Assembly: GCF_003270085.1 (NCBI RefSeq)
Contig: NZ_QFDQ01000026.1
Location: 1 to 62,430, forward strand
Source of the DNA: Streptomyces triticisoli
Lineage (GTDB): Bacteria > Actinomycetota > Actinomycetes > Streptomycetales > Streptomycetaceae
Length of the DNA: 62,430 nt
Direction of reading: 5' to 3'
The position numbers were made by a program, and so were the translations under genes. The notes under the pieces were generated by a model that ran no database searches, was not told where the DNA came from, and was given only the letters and a program-made list of their open reading frames with translations. This document shows positions 1-8,001 of the stretch, in pieces. How positions within the stretch are numbered: position 1 is the first letter of the stretch; every line of letters begins with the position of its first letter.

Positions 1-2
1 CG

Positions 3-260
3 GCGGGCAGCGCCCTCGGCTCGCCCGAACCGCCGCCCTCGCCCGTCGCCCCGGCGTCCGCCTCCCCGCGCCGCCGCGCCAACGGCACCAAGGCGGCCCG
101 GCAGCGCGGCGGCGGATCCGGATCCTCGGCGGCTCGCACGATCAAGGCGAAGTTCCCCGGCCGCTGCGCGTGCGGCCGCTCCTACGCGGCCGGCGAACCG
201 ATCGCCAGGAACGACCAGGGCTGGGGCCACCCGGAGTGCCGCACGGCCGCCGCCGGGTAG
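3..260 (+). CDS. C-terminal part of an unidentified protein with a Cys-rich tail
   Basis: The reading frame is open from the left edge and stops at TAG 258-260, so only the last 85 residues are visible. The first part is low-complexity (Pro, Ser, Ala, Arg, Gly) and looks like a disordered linker. The last 35 residues form a compact segment with the pattern PGRCACGRSY...GWGHPEC, that is C-x-C, then His-Pro-Glu-Cys, which suggests a small metal-binding knuckle. I do not recognise the family; the main domain lies outside the window. Confidence 0.6.
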   Translation, partial: AGSALGSPEPPPSPVAPASASPRRRANGTKAARQRGGGSGSSAARTIKAKFPGRCACGRSYAAGEPIARNDQGWGHPECRTAAAG

Positions 261-301
261 CCCGGCGGACCGACGGACGCCGCCGATGACAGACTGGCGC
301 C

Positions 302-1285
302 ATGGACGAACGTGAATTCCCCAGGTCGCACCAGCACGCGTCGGTCGTCGGGCTCGGCACCTGGCAACTGGGCGCCGACTGGGGCGACGTGGACGACAAG
401 GAAGCCCTCTCCGTGCTGGAGGCGGCCGCCGAGTCGGGGGTGACCTTCTTCGACACCGCCGACGTCTACGGCGACGGGCGCAGCGAGTCGACCATCGCGA
501 CCTTCCTCGGCTCCCGGCCGGACCTGCACGTGCTGGTCGCCACCAAGATGGGCAGGCGCGTCGAGCAGATCCCGCAGAACTACGTCCTGGACAACTTCCG
601 CGCCTGGAACGACCGCTCCCGGCGCAACCTCGGCGTCGACCGTATCGACCTGGTGCAGCTGCACTGCCCGCCGACGCCCGTGTACTCCAGCGACGAGGTG
701 TTCGACGCCCTCGACACGCTCGTCGAGGAGGAGCGGATCGCCGCCTACGGCGTGAGCGTGGAGACCTGCGCCGAGGCGCTGACGGCGATCGCCCGGCCGA
801 ACGTGGCCAGTGTGCAGATCATCCTCAACCCGTTCCGCATGAAGCCGCTGCGCGAGGTGCTGCCCGCCGCGCGGGAGGCGGGCGTCGGCATCATCGCCCG
901 GGTTCCGCTCGCCTCCGGACTGCTGTCCGGCAGGTACACCAAGGACACGGTCTTCCCCGCCAACGACCACCGCACCTTCAACCGGCACGGCGAGGCATTC
1001 GACCAGGGCGAGACCTTCTCCGGCGTCGACTACGCCACGGGCGTGGAGGCCGCCGCCGAGTTCGCCGCGCTCGCCCCCGAGGGATACACCCCGGCCCAGC
1101 TCGCGCTGCGCTGGATCATCCAGCAGCCCGGCGTCACCACCGTCATCCCGGGCGCCCGCTCGCCGGAGCAGGCACGCGCGAACACCGCCGCCGCGAAGCT
1201 GCCGCCGCTGGGCGAGGAGACCCTCGCGGCGATCCGGGACCTGTACGAGCGCCGGATCAAGGACCAGGTGGAGGCCCGCTGGTAG
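302..1285 (+). CDS. Aldo/keto reductase
   Basis: A 327-residue TIM-barrel aldo/keto reductase, full length for the family. It should reduce carbonyls with NADPH in the cytoplasm. The catalytic tetrad is visible: Asp51 and Tyr56 in DTADVYG, Lys82 in ATKMG and His121 in VQLHCPP. The C-terminal cofactor motif VIPGARSPEQ is also present. The ATG at 302 has no strong ribosome binding site. It reads as a single gene, facing the minus-strand gene that ends at 1313. The substrate cannot be told from the sequence. Confidence 0.9.
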   Translation: MDEREFPRSHQHASVVGLGTWQLGADWGDVDDKEALSVLEAAAESGVTFFDTADVYGDGRSESTIATFLGSRPDLHVLVATKMGRRVEQIPQNYVLDNFRAWNDRSRRNLGVDRIDLVQLHCPPTPVYSSDEVFDALDTLVEEERIAAYGVSVETCAEALTAIARPNVASVQIILNPFRMKPLREVLPAAREAGVGIIARVPLASGLLSGRYTKDTVFPANDHRTFNRHGEAFDQGETFSGVDYATGVEAAAEFAALAPEGYTPAQLALRWIIQQPGVTTVIPGARSPEQARANTAAAKLPPLGEETLAAIRDLYERRIKDQVEARW

Positions 1286-1312
1286 ACGCCGTCGCCGCCG
1301 TCGGGGGCGCGC

Positions 1313-1663
1313 TCACGGCTCCAGGCGCAGCTGCCGCTCCTGCTCCTGGTCACCGGCCGCCGCGCCCTCGTCGTGCGCCGTGAAGGCGCGGGTCAGCGTC
1401 TCGCTCGCCTTCCGTACGGCCCGAGGGGTGCCCTGGACGGTGACGGTCACCGGCGTGGACAGCCGGCCCGTGTCCCGCGGGATGCCGGGCACGTCCCGGC
1501 CGGCGTCGGCATCGGCGGAGAAGGTGGCCGTGCGCACGGTCGCCTGCTCGTCGGCGGGGAGCTCGTCCGGCGCCCCGAAAACCCCCTCCAGGGCCCTGAC
1601 GACCGTCCGGGCGTCGGCGACCTCGCCGCCGCTGAGCGTCACCGTGAGCTGCGTGCCGGACAT
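1313..1663 (-). CDS. Small hypothetical protein (116 aa)
   Basis: The ATG at 1661-1663 is preceded by a good GAGGAGG site eight bases upstream, so I choose it over the long upstream extension of the same frame. The 116-residue product starts MSGTQLTVTLSGGEVADART and has alternating beta-type stretches (LTVTLSGG, VTVTVQGTP) and an acidic, Gln/Glu-rich end. The layout resembles the small EACC1-like constant components that accompany actinobacterial effector systems, but this is a weak resemblance and no partner peptidase or NTPase is adjacent. Function unknown. Confidence 0.6.
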   Translation of the reverse strand: MSGTQLTVTLSGGEVADARTVVRALEGVFGAPDELPADEQATVRTATFSADADAGRDVPGIPRDTGRLSTPVTVTVQGTPRAVRKASETLTRAFTAHDEGAAAGDQEQERQLRLEP

Positions 1664-1840
1664 CGGCCGGGACCTCCTCGACTGGTCTGTCTGTCGGTCT
1701 GTCTGCGTCACGGGCCTCGTGTAACCGTCGGCCGGCCGCTCAAACGGCGCGGCCGGCCGGGCAGCTTTCCCGCTCCTCGGGGAACCCGCGAAAGGACAGG
1801 GGCCGACCCGGGCTGCGGGTCGCGGGAACCGGGAGGCGGC

Positions 1841-2338
1841 GTGGCGGTGCCGGAACCAGCCGAGGGCAGGCGTCGAGGGCGCGACGAGACCGAGGAGGAG
1901 CGGGCCGACCGCAGGTGGGCCGAGCTCATCCAGGAGGTGCGGGTGGCCCAGACGGGCGTGCAGATCCTCTTCGGCTTCCTGCTCACGGTGGTGTTCCAGC
2001 CGAAGTACGAGCGCCTCACCCACACCGACCAGGTCATCTACGTCGTCACGGTGGTCCTGGGCGCCGCGGCGACCGGCGCGCTCATCGGCCCCGTGTCCCT
2101 GCACCGCCTCGTCTCCGGCCGCCGGGTCAAGCCCCAGGCGGTGCGCTGGGCGTCCCGGCTGACCTTCGTCGGCCTCGTCCTGCTGCTCGCCACCATGACC
2201 GCCGCGCTGCTGCTGATCCTCAGGGTGGCGACACACGACGGCTTCGTGCTCTGGCTGGTCGCGGTGGTGGTCGCCTGGTACCTCCTGTGCTGGTTCGCCC
2301 TGCCCCTGTGGACCCGCCACCGCCACACCTCCCGGTGA
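1841..2338 (+). CDS. DUF6328-like integral membrane protein
   Basis: A 165-residue membrane protein. I choose GTG 1841 because GGGAGG lies just upstream and upstream codons lose the coding bias. The N-terminus is charged (RRRGRDETEEERADRRW), followed by four hydrophobic segments at about residues 45-60, 72-92, 108-130 and 135-158. The order WAELIQEVRVAQTGVQILFG followed by four helices fits the DUF6328 family of actinobacteria. Function unknown. It is convergent with the SsgA-like gene that ends at 2366. Confidence 0.7.
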   Translation: MAVPEPAEGRRRGRDETEEERADRRWAELIQEVRVAQTGVQILFGFLLTVVFQPKYERLTHTDQVIYVVTVVLGAAATGALIGPVSLHRLVSGRRVKPQAVRWASRLTFVGLVLLLATMTAALLLILRVATHDGFVLWLVAVVVAWYLLCWFALPLWTRHRHTSR

Positions 2339-2365
2339 AGCCGGGGGCGGTCGCGCGGGATGCGT

Positions 2366-2791
2366 TCAGCCCCCCGCGATGACCTCCGCCAGGAAGTCGT
2401 CGACGCCGATCTCCTCCTCGCCCGGTGCCACCACGTCATGCGTCTGACGCAGGAAGGCCGCGACGGCGGGCGCCCACACGAACACCGCCGCGTGGTGCCG
2501 CCCCCCGCCGGGGCGGGCGTTGCCGTAGAACTCCATGCACAGCTCCTCCCACGGGCCGCTCGACACGGGGCGGAAGCGGACGTCGCCGATGCCCACCGGC
2601 CCTTCCAGGCCGTCGCCGAGCATCTCCCGGTCCAGCTTCCACCGGGCGAGCACCCGCCCGTCATGGCTGAAGACGGCGGTGACGGCGAACGGGTCGTCGG
2701 CGTCGTAACTCAGGTGCGCCAGCACGGGGAAACGCTCCGTGCCGTTCGACTGCAACTGCACCACCAGACTCTTGCGCGCGAAGGAGTTCAC
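2366..2791 (-). CDS. SsgA-like sporulation/cell-division protein (SALP)
   Basis: 141 residues, full length for the SsgA-like family that is confined to sporulating actinobacteria. Members such as SsgB and SsgA recruit FtsZ or control peptidoglycan maintenance during septation. Family features seen: the segment LSYDADDPFAVTAVF near residues 28-42, then the RWKLDREMLGDGLEGPVG block and the GIGDVRF block. The start is GTG 2789-2791 with GGAGG nine bases upstream. Which SALP subgroup it belongs to cannot be told here. Confidence 0.88.
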   Translation of the reverse strand: MNSFARKSLVVQLQSNGTERFPVLAHLSYDADDPFAVTAVFSHDGRVLARWKLDREMLGDGLEGPVGIGDVRFRPVSSGPWEELCMEFYGNARPGGGRHHAAVFVWAPAVAAFLRQTHDVVAPGEEEIGVDDFLAEVIAGG

Positions 2792-2897
2792 GGGATGGGC
2801 CCTCCGAGGACATCAGGACGTAGAGCCCTCTAGTACCCGGGAAACGCGCAAGATGCTCAGGCGTCCGGGTGAATCCGCACGCGGCCGGCCGCACCGG

Positions 2898-3869
2898 TCA
2901 GGCGAAGGCCTCGCGCAGCGCGGGCAGCAGCGTCTTCGCCGACCAGTCGAGGAACGGCTCCTGCGACGCGCCGCCGATCTGCACCAGCGCGACCTCCGTG
3001 AACCCGGCTTCGGTGTAGGGGCGTACGGCCTCCACGAAGGCCTCCGGGTCGTCGCCGCACGGAATCGCCCCGGCCACGTCGTCGGGGGTGACGAACTGCG
3101 TGGCCGCATCGAACGCGTCCGGGTGCGGCAGCTCGGAGTTCACCTTCCAGCCGCTGCCGAACCAGCGGAACTGCGCGTGCGCCCGCTCGACCGCCGCGTC
3201 GCGGTCGGAGTCGTGGCAGACCGGCAGCTGGCCCACGCGCGGCTTGCCCTCACCGCCGTGCCGGTCGAAGGCCTCCAGCAGCCCCGCCTCGGGCTCGGTG
3301 GCGATCACCAGGTCGGCGAGGTGGCCGGCGAGCTTGCAGGACTGCTCACCGGAGACGGCGATACCGATGGGCGGCGGCTGGTCCGGCAGGTCCCACAGCC
3401 GGGCCGAATCCACGTCGAAGTGCGCGCCGTGCCGGGTGACATGACCGCCCTGGAACAGCGCCCGGATGATTCCGACGGCCTCCTCGAGCCGTTCGTGGCG
3501 TACGTCGACGGACGGCCATCCGCCGCCCACGACATGCTCGTTGAGGTTCTCGCCGGAGCCCAGCCCCAGCCGGAACCTGCCCTGTGACAGCAGCTGCAGC
3601 GTCGCCGCCTTCTGTGCCACGACCGCCGGGTGGTAGCGGAAGGCCGGGCAGGTCACGTACGTCATCAGCGGAATGCGCGAGGTCGCGTGGGCGGCGGCCC
3701 CGAGGACGCTCCAGGCGTACGGCGCGTGCCCCTGCGAGCGCAGCCACGGGAAGTAGTGGTCGGAGGTCACCGAGAAGTCGAAGCCGACCTCCTCGGCCCG
3801 CACCACGTGGCCGACCAGCTCCCGGGGACCGGCCTGCTCGGTCATCATCGTGTATCCGATTCGCACCAT
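2898..3869 (-). CDS. LLM-class F420-dependent oxidoreductase
   Basis: About 323 residues from ATG 3867-3869 (MVRIGYTMM); a GTG seven codons earlier (3888-3890) is an alternative. Family features: SVTSDHYFPW near residue 34, the glycine-rich GRFRLGLGSGENLNEHV block, and EAVGIIRALFQGG. These match the F420-dependent glucose-6-phosphate dehydrogenase-like branch of the luciferase-like monooxygenase superfamily. It should use coenzyme F420 for hydride transfer in the cytoplasm; the substrate is unknown. It lies 41 bases upstream of nothing co-directional except the SsgA-like gene 107 bases on. Confidence 0.85.
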   Translation of the reverse strand: MVRIGYTMMTEQAGPRELVGHVVRAEEVGFDFSVTSDHYFPWLRSQGHAPYAWSVLGAAAHATSRIPLMTYVTCPAFRYHPAVVAQKAATLQLLSQGRFRLGLGSGENLNEHVVGGGWPSVDVRHERLEEAVGIIRALFQGGHVTRHGAHFDVDSARLWDLPDQPPPIGIAVSGEQSCKLAGHLADLVIATEPEAGLLEAFDRHGGEGKPRVGQLPVCHDSDRDAAVERAHAQFRWFGSGWKVNSELPHPDAFDAATQFVTPDDVAGAIPCGDDPEAFVEAVRPYTEAGFTEVALVQIGGASQEPFLDWSAKTLLPALREAFA

Positions 3870-3910
3870 GGGCGCCGAGTCCCCGGGCACGACGACCCGG
3901 AAACGGGCGA

Positions 3911-5503
3911 TCAGCCCGGGCCCGGCCGGAAGGTCTGCAGGAAGACCTTCAGCGCCTGCTTGTTCACCGGCGTGGCGAAGTCACCGGCGGGGGTCGTCCA
4001 GCGCAGCGAGAAGCTGCGCCGGCCGCCGAGGAGGAAGCCGCGGCCGAAGGTGCGCACCTGCCCGCTCCCGGTTCCGGACAACCACTCCATGTCGGCCGCC
4101 TCGCGCCCCTGGTACGTCGTCGCGCGGATGTCGCCGATCCGCCGGTACGCCTCCTGCCGCTCCAGCGACGGCTCGACGTCGTCCCGCCAGACCACGACCG
4201 GGTCCGGGCCGGCCTGCGTGCTGTAGGTGACCGCGAGGGTGCGCGTGTCCCCGTCGGCGCCGAAGACCACCCGGTACGCCAGGTCGGAGACGCGGGTGGT
4301 GTTCACCCGGTCCCATCCCTCGGGCAGGGCGAGGGAGAAGCCCTCCGGCGCGTTGACGACGCGGAAGCCGGCCGGCAGGCCGGTCGCCGTGGCCGAGGGG
4401 GAGGCACCGGGCGCGGCGGACGGCGGCACAGTGCCGTCGCCGGTCCGGCCGCCGGTCCCGGTGGGGGAGGGGACGGGCGGCCCGGTGGTGCCGGAAGCGG
4501 AGGCGGGGCCGGAGGTGCCGGTGCCCGGCAGCAGGTGGCCGGCGGTCAGGACGGCGACCGTGACGGTGACGACGGCCAGTGTGGTGCCCAGGACCATGGT
4601 CCGTCTGCTCCAGGCCCGGCCCGCCGCGCAGGCCGCCGCGTACACACCGCGCAGACGGGGCCGGGGGACCGCGCGCGTGACCGTGTCGGGGTCCTCGCTC
4701 ATGATCCGGGTGAGTGCCTCCCGGACCACCGGACGGGTCAGGCGGTCCTGGGAGTTCTTGCGCAGCAGGCCCCGCACGGCCTGGCCGAGCGGCCCGGCCC
4801 GCAGCGGCGCGCGCAGCGGCAGCCGGACCACGCTCTGCAGCGTGGCCTCGGGCCGGCCCCGGTCGCGGAACGGCGGGCGCCCCTCGGTCATCGTGTAGAG
4901 CAGCGCGCCGAGCGCCCACAGGTCGGCCGCCGGCCCGATCCGCTCGTCGCGGGCCTGCTCCGGGGAGGCGTACGAGGGCGCGGTGATCCGGGGGACCAGG
5001 GTCGCGCCCGCGAGGCCGAAGCCGGTCACCACGACTCCGCCCCGGTCCCGCACGAAGACCTGGCCGGGGCCGAGTTCGCCGTGCGTGATGCCCTCGGCGT
5101 GCGCGGCCTCCAGCACGTCGAGCAGTTCCAGTCCGATCCGGGCCGCCCGTACGTAGTTGAACGTCCCTTTTCGGGCGAGGAGTTCGCCCAGGGGGGTGCC
5201 GTCGATCCACTCGGTGACCGTCCACAGCGTCCCCGCCTCCACCACGGCGTCGACCACCGTGGCGATCCGGCCAGGCCGCAGCAGCCCCATGGCCTCGGAC
5301 ATCCGCGTGACGCGGGCGGTGATGAGCCGGGCGTCGTCCTGGCCGGTGCCCGCCGGGAGTCCGGTCTGCGTCAGCAGGCGGGGGCGCTCCGCCCCGACGT
5401 CCTCGCCGTACCAGCAGACGTGGTTCGTCTCGCGGTGGACGGCCTCGAGGAGCCGGTACCGTCCGGCGACCAGCTCGTGTGCGGACGCGTGCCCCTGGAC
5501 CAT
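3911..5503 (-). CDS. Membrane-anchored Ser/Thr kinase-like protein, probably a pseudokinase
   Basis: 530 residues from ATG 5501-5503, which is six bases after GAGGG; the ATG two codons earlier has no spacing. A kinase fold covers about residues 12-275, a single membrane helix about 303-324, then a Pro/Ser/Thr/Gly-rich linker and an outer C-terminal domain. The fold is recognisable (SPEQ at 180-183, DLWALG at 194-199), but catalytic residues are changed: the HRD loop reads HGELGPGQ at 141-148, DFG reads GFG at 161-163, and no VAIK-type lysine is evident in the N-lobe. It therefore probably binds or senses rather than phosphorylates. The outer domain could be a ligand sensor. Confidence 0.85.
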   Translation of the reverse strand: MVQGHASAHELVAGRYRLLEAVHRETNHVCWYGEDVGAERPRLLTQTGLPAGTGQDDARLITARVTRMSEAMGLLRPGRIATVVDAVVEAGTLWTVTEWIDGTPLGELLARKGTFNYVRAARIGLELLDVLEAAHAEGITHGELGPGQVFVRDRGGVVVTGFGLAGATLVPRITAPSYASPEQARDERIGPAADLWALGALLYTMTEGRPPFRDRGRPEATLQSVVRLPLRAPLRAGPLGQAVRGLLRKNSQDRLTRPVVREALTRIMSEDPDTVTRAVPRPRLRGVYAAACAAGRAWSRRTMVLGTTLAVVTVTVAVLTAGHLLPGTGTSGPASASGTTGPPVPSPTGTGGRTGDGTVPPSAAPGASPSATATGLPAGFRVVNAPEGFSLALPEGWDRVNTTRVSDLAYRVVFGADGDTRTLAVTYSTQAGPDPVVVWRDDVEPSLERQEAYRRIGDIRATTYQGREAADMEWLSGTGSGQVRTFGRGFLLGGRRSFSLRWTTPAGDFATPVNKQALKVFLQTFRPGPG

Positions 5504-5913
5504 GGCCATCCCTCGTCGAACCCCTGGTGCTCACCTTTCCCGGGGGATACGACGGAGAAGACCGGATGTGTTCAAAGGGACCGCGGTCCGGCACTGTTCC
5601 CGCTCTTTATTCAGCCATTGCCGAGCACGTGTGCGATGAAATCCGTTCAGCTGCCATGTCCGACGGTGTGCGCAGCACCGGACGCGGCCGGAGGTGCGTC
5701 GATGTGCTGCTCGGGCGGGGACGGACGTGACCGAAAGCGTACCGAGGGGTTCTGTGGAGTTCCGTACGCCTTCGCGGGGCGCCCGCGCAATTCCCGCGGA
5801 GCAATCCTCCGGTCGAATGCGCGGGCGCCGACCTGTGGTGACCACCGGTAAACCCGCCCGGCGGCCGAATTCGATCGCCTGTTGCTTTCTGAGCGAGTCC
5901 GGTGTGCGCCGCC
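5504..5913. other. Intergenic region with large hairpin and short palindrome
   Basis: 410 bases between the PLP dehydratase stop and the kinase start, both on the minus strand. No convincing gene. It holds the hairpin described at 5778-5829 and a 12-base palindrome GGACCGCGGTCC at 5578-5589, about 75 bases upstream of the kinase start, which could be an operator. The stretch 5600-5660 is less GC-rich than its surroundings and may contain the kinase promoter. Confidence 0.5.
5778..5829. terminator. Large hairpin downstream of the PLP dehydratase
   Basis: GGCGCCCGCGCA (5778-5789) pairs perfectly with TGCGCGGGCGCC (5818-5829); with one bulged A the stem extends by ATTC/GAAT to about 15 pairs. 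The loop can form a small inner GGAG/CTCC stem. It lies 85 bases past the dehydratase stop. There is no U-tract, so it may act as a GC-type terminator or as an RNA processing structure. Confidence 0.5.
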
Positions 5914-6873
5914 TCAGCGCAGTGCGAACCGGTCCGCCCAGGACATGACGTCGGCGGGCGTCGTGTTGCCCCCGCACACCACCAGCCCGAGCCGGACGTC
6001 CGGACCGACCCGCTCCCGTACGCGCCGGGCGGCCGGCAGCAGACAGCCCGCGGCGGGCTCGGCCCACACCTTGGCGTGCTCGGCGAGGTCGAGGCAGCCG
6101 CGCACGGCCTCGCGGTCGGGCACCACGAGCACCTCCTCGACCTGGGCGGAGACATGGTCGTACGTCAGCCGGGACACGGTCGGAGCGCTGAGCGTGGTCA
6201 CGATCGAGGACAGGGCCACGGGCACCGGACCGCCGGCCGCCAGCGCCTCCGACATGGCCTGGGCGCCCTCGGTCTCCACGCCCCAGACCCGTACCCCGGG
6301 CCGCAGTGCGCGCAGGGCCGCGGCGACACCCGCGATCAGCCCGCCGCCCCCGATGCTGACGAGCACGTCGGTGAGGTCACCGGCGTCCTGGGCCAGTTCC
6401 AGCCCGACGGTGCCCTGCCCGGCGACCACCACGGGGTCGTCGAAGGGGTGGACCAGGGTCAGGCCCTCGTCCCGCAGCCGCCCCGCCGTGGCGAACGCCT
6501 CGTCCATGCCGTCGGTCAGCCGCACCGAGGCCCCGGCCTCCTCCGCGATCGCGACGGACCGCGCGGGCGCGGAGCGCGGCATGACCACCGTGGCCTTCAC
6601 CTGGAGGGCGGCGGCCATCACCGCGAGGGCGATCCCGTGGTTCCCGCCGCTGACCGCGACGACCCCCGCGTCCCGCTCCGCCTCCTTGAGCGACAGCAGC
6701 TTCGCCGTCGCCCCCCGCGCCTTGAAGGACCCGGTCCGCTGCAGCAGCTCCAGCTTCGCGGTCACGGGGACACCGAGCAGCGCGGACAGTCCGGGACTCG
6801 CCACGGTCGGAGTCCGCACGACATGCCCGCCGATCCGCTCGCCCGCGGCTTCGATCTCCGATATACCGATCAA
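5914..6873 (-). CDS. PLP-dependent threonine/serine dehydratase family enzyme
   Basis: 319 residues, a fold-type II PLP enzyme without the regulatory ACT domain, so of catabolic threonine dehydratase or serine racemase size. The PLP lysine is Lys51 in GSFKARGA, the substrate/phosphate loop SGGNHG is at 75-80, and the second phosphate loop GGGGLIAG lies near 190. It should deaminate threonine or serine to a 2-oxo acid. The start is a TTG (6871-6873) with an AAGGG site upstream. It stands alone; dehydratase versus racemase cannot be decided from motifs. Confidence 0.85.
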   Translation of the reverse strand: MIGISEIEAAGERIGGHVVRTPTVASPGLSALLGVPVTAKLELLQRTGSFKARGATAKLLSLKEAERDAGVVAVSGGNHGIALAVMAAALQVKATVVMPRSAPARSVAIAEEAGASVRLTDGMDEAFATAGRLRDEGLTLVHPFDDPVVVAGQGTVGLELAQDAGDLTDVLVSIGGGGLIAGVAAALRALRPGVRVWGVETEGAQAMSEALAAGGPVPVALSSIVTTLSAPTVSRLTYDHVSAQVEEVLVVPDREAVRGCLDLAEHAKVWAEPAAGCLLPAARRVRERVGPDVRLGLVVCGGNTTPADVMSWADRFALR

Positions 6874-6963
6874 GACAGTCCACCCTTCCGGCGCGTGGGA
6901 CGACGGTCCGCGCCGCGTAGACCCTCACCCGGTGGGGCGGCTCGGGTCAACACCCGGCGGAGT

Positions 6964-8001
6964 TCAGAGGGTGCGGTCGAGGAGGAAGTCCGGCAGGGCC
7001 TGGAGCCGGGCCGCGGCCGCCGGCCGCAGGGGTGCCCCGGAGAGTGCCGCCCCGGCGGCGGTGATGTGGCGGCGGGCCTCGGCCAGGGCCGCCGTGCGGC
7101 CGCCCGCCGCTTCGACCAGGGCCGCGGTTTCGGCGGGGGCGTCGTCCGATGCCAGCCGTGCGGCCAGGTGCCGGGCCGCCGGACCCGCTGTGTCCAGGGC
7201 TGCCAGGACCGGGAACGTCTTCTTGCGCTCCCGTAGGTCCGCGTGGACGGGCTTGCCCGTCACGGCCGGGTCGCCCCACAGGCCCAGGACGTCGTCCACG
7301 ATCTGGAAGGCGATCCCGAGGTGCCGTCCGGCCCGGTCCAGCGCGTCGGCCGTCGCCGGGGGCGCCCCGCCGAGGACGGCGCCGAGCGCGGCGGCGCAGC
7401 CCAGCAGCGCGCCCGTCTTCCCCTCCGCCATCGCCCGGTACGCCTCCGGCCGCACCCGTTCGGGTCCCGTCCAGGGCCGCGCGGCGAACAGCAGGTCGTC
7501 CGCCTGTCCGTGCAGCAGGTCGACGAGCGCCGTGGACAGCCGGGGCAGTGCCCCCGCGCCGCCGGGGGTCGCGGCGAGCGTCTCGACGGCCAGTGCGAAC
7601 AGGGCGTCGCCGGCCAGGACGGCCGGGCCGGTGCCGTACGCCTTCCACACCGCAGGCCGGCCGCGCCGGGTCTCGTCGCCGTCCATGATGTCGTCGTGCA
7701 GCAGGGAGAAGGTGTGCACCAGCTCCACGGCGACCGCCGCGGCCACCCCCTCCCGTCCGTCGGCCCCGGCCGCCTCCGCCCCGAGCACCGCCAGCGCCTG
7801 CCGCAGTCCCTTGCCGCCCGGCGCGATCACCGGAGCCCCGCCGACCTCGCACCATCCGAACGCGTACCCGGCCATCTCCCCGACCCACGGATGCAGCCGT
7901 CCGACCGCCTCGACGAGCGCGGGCTGCACCAACTCCCGGCAGCGTTCCAGTACTTCGGACACACCCACCGCAGCAGGCCCCACCGAGGGCACCACCGTCA
8001 T
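6964..8001 (-). CDS. Polyprenyl (isoprenyl diphosphate) synthase
   Basis: 345 residues, all-alpha trans-isoprenyl diphosphate synthase. The first Asp-rich motif is DDIMD at 103-107 (in LLHDDIMDGDETRRGRP) and the second is DDVLGLWGDP at 236-245, with D244 in place of the usual DDxxD fifth position spacing. It should condense IPP with an allylic diphosphate; product length is not readable. ATG 7999-8001 overlaps the stop of the TPR gene as ATGA, so it is translationally coupled. Similar enzymes are sometimes annotated as family 2 encapsulin cargo, but no encapsulin shell gene is in this window. Confidence 0.87.
   Translation of the reverse strand: MTVVPSVGPAAVGVSEVLERCRELVQPALVEAVGRLHPWVGEMAGYAFGWCEVGGAPVIAPGGKGLRQALAVLGAEAAGADGREGVAAAVAVELVHTFSLLHDDIMDGDETRRGRPAVWKAYGTGPAVLAGDALFALAVETLAATPGGAGALPRLSTALVDLLHGQADDLLFAARPWTGPERVRPEAYRAMAEGKTGALLGCAAALGAVLGGAPPATADALDRAGRHLGIAFQIVDDVLGLWGDPAVTGKPVHADLRERKKTFPVLAALDTAGPAARHLAARLASDDAPAETAALVEAAGGRTAALAEARRHITAAGAALSGAPLRPAAAARLQALPDFLLDRTL

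Noticed and set aside
6964..8001. Encapsulin cargo prenyl transferase
   Set aside because: Similar enzymes are sometimes labelled so, but there is no shell protein gene in the window and no targeting peptide I can point to.
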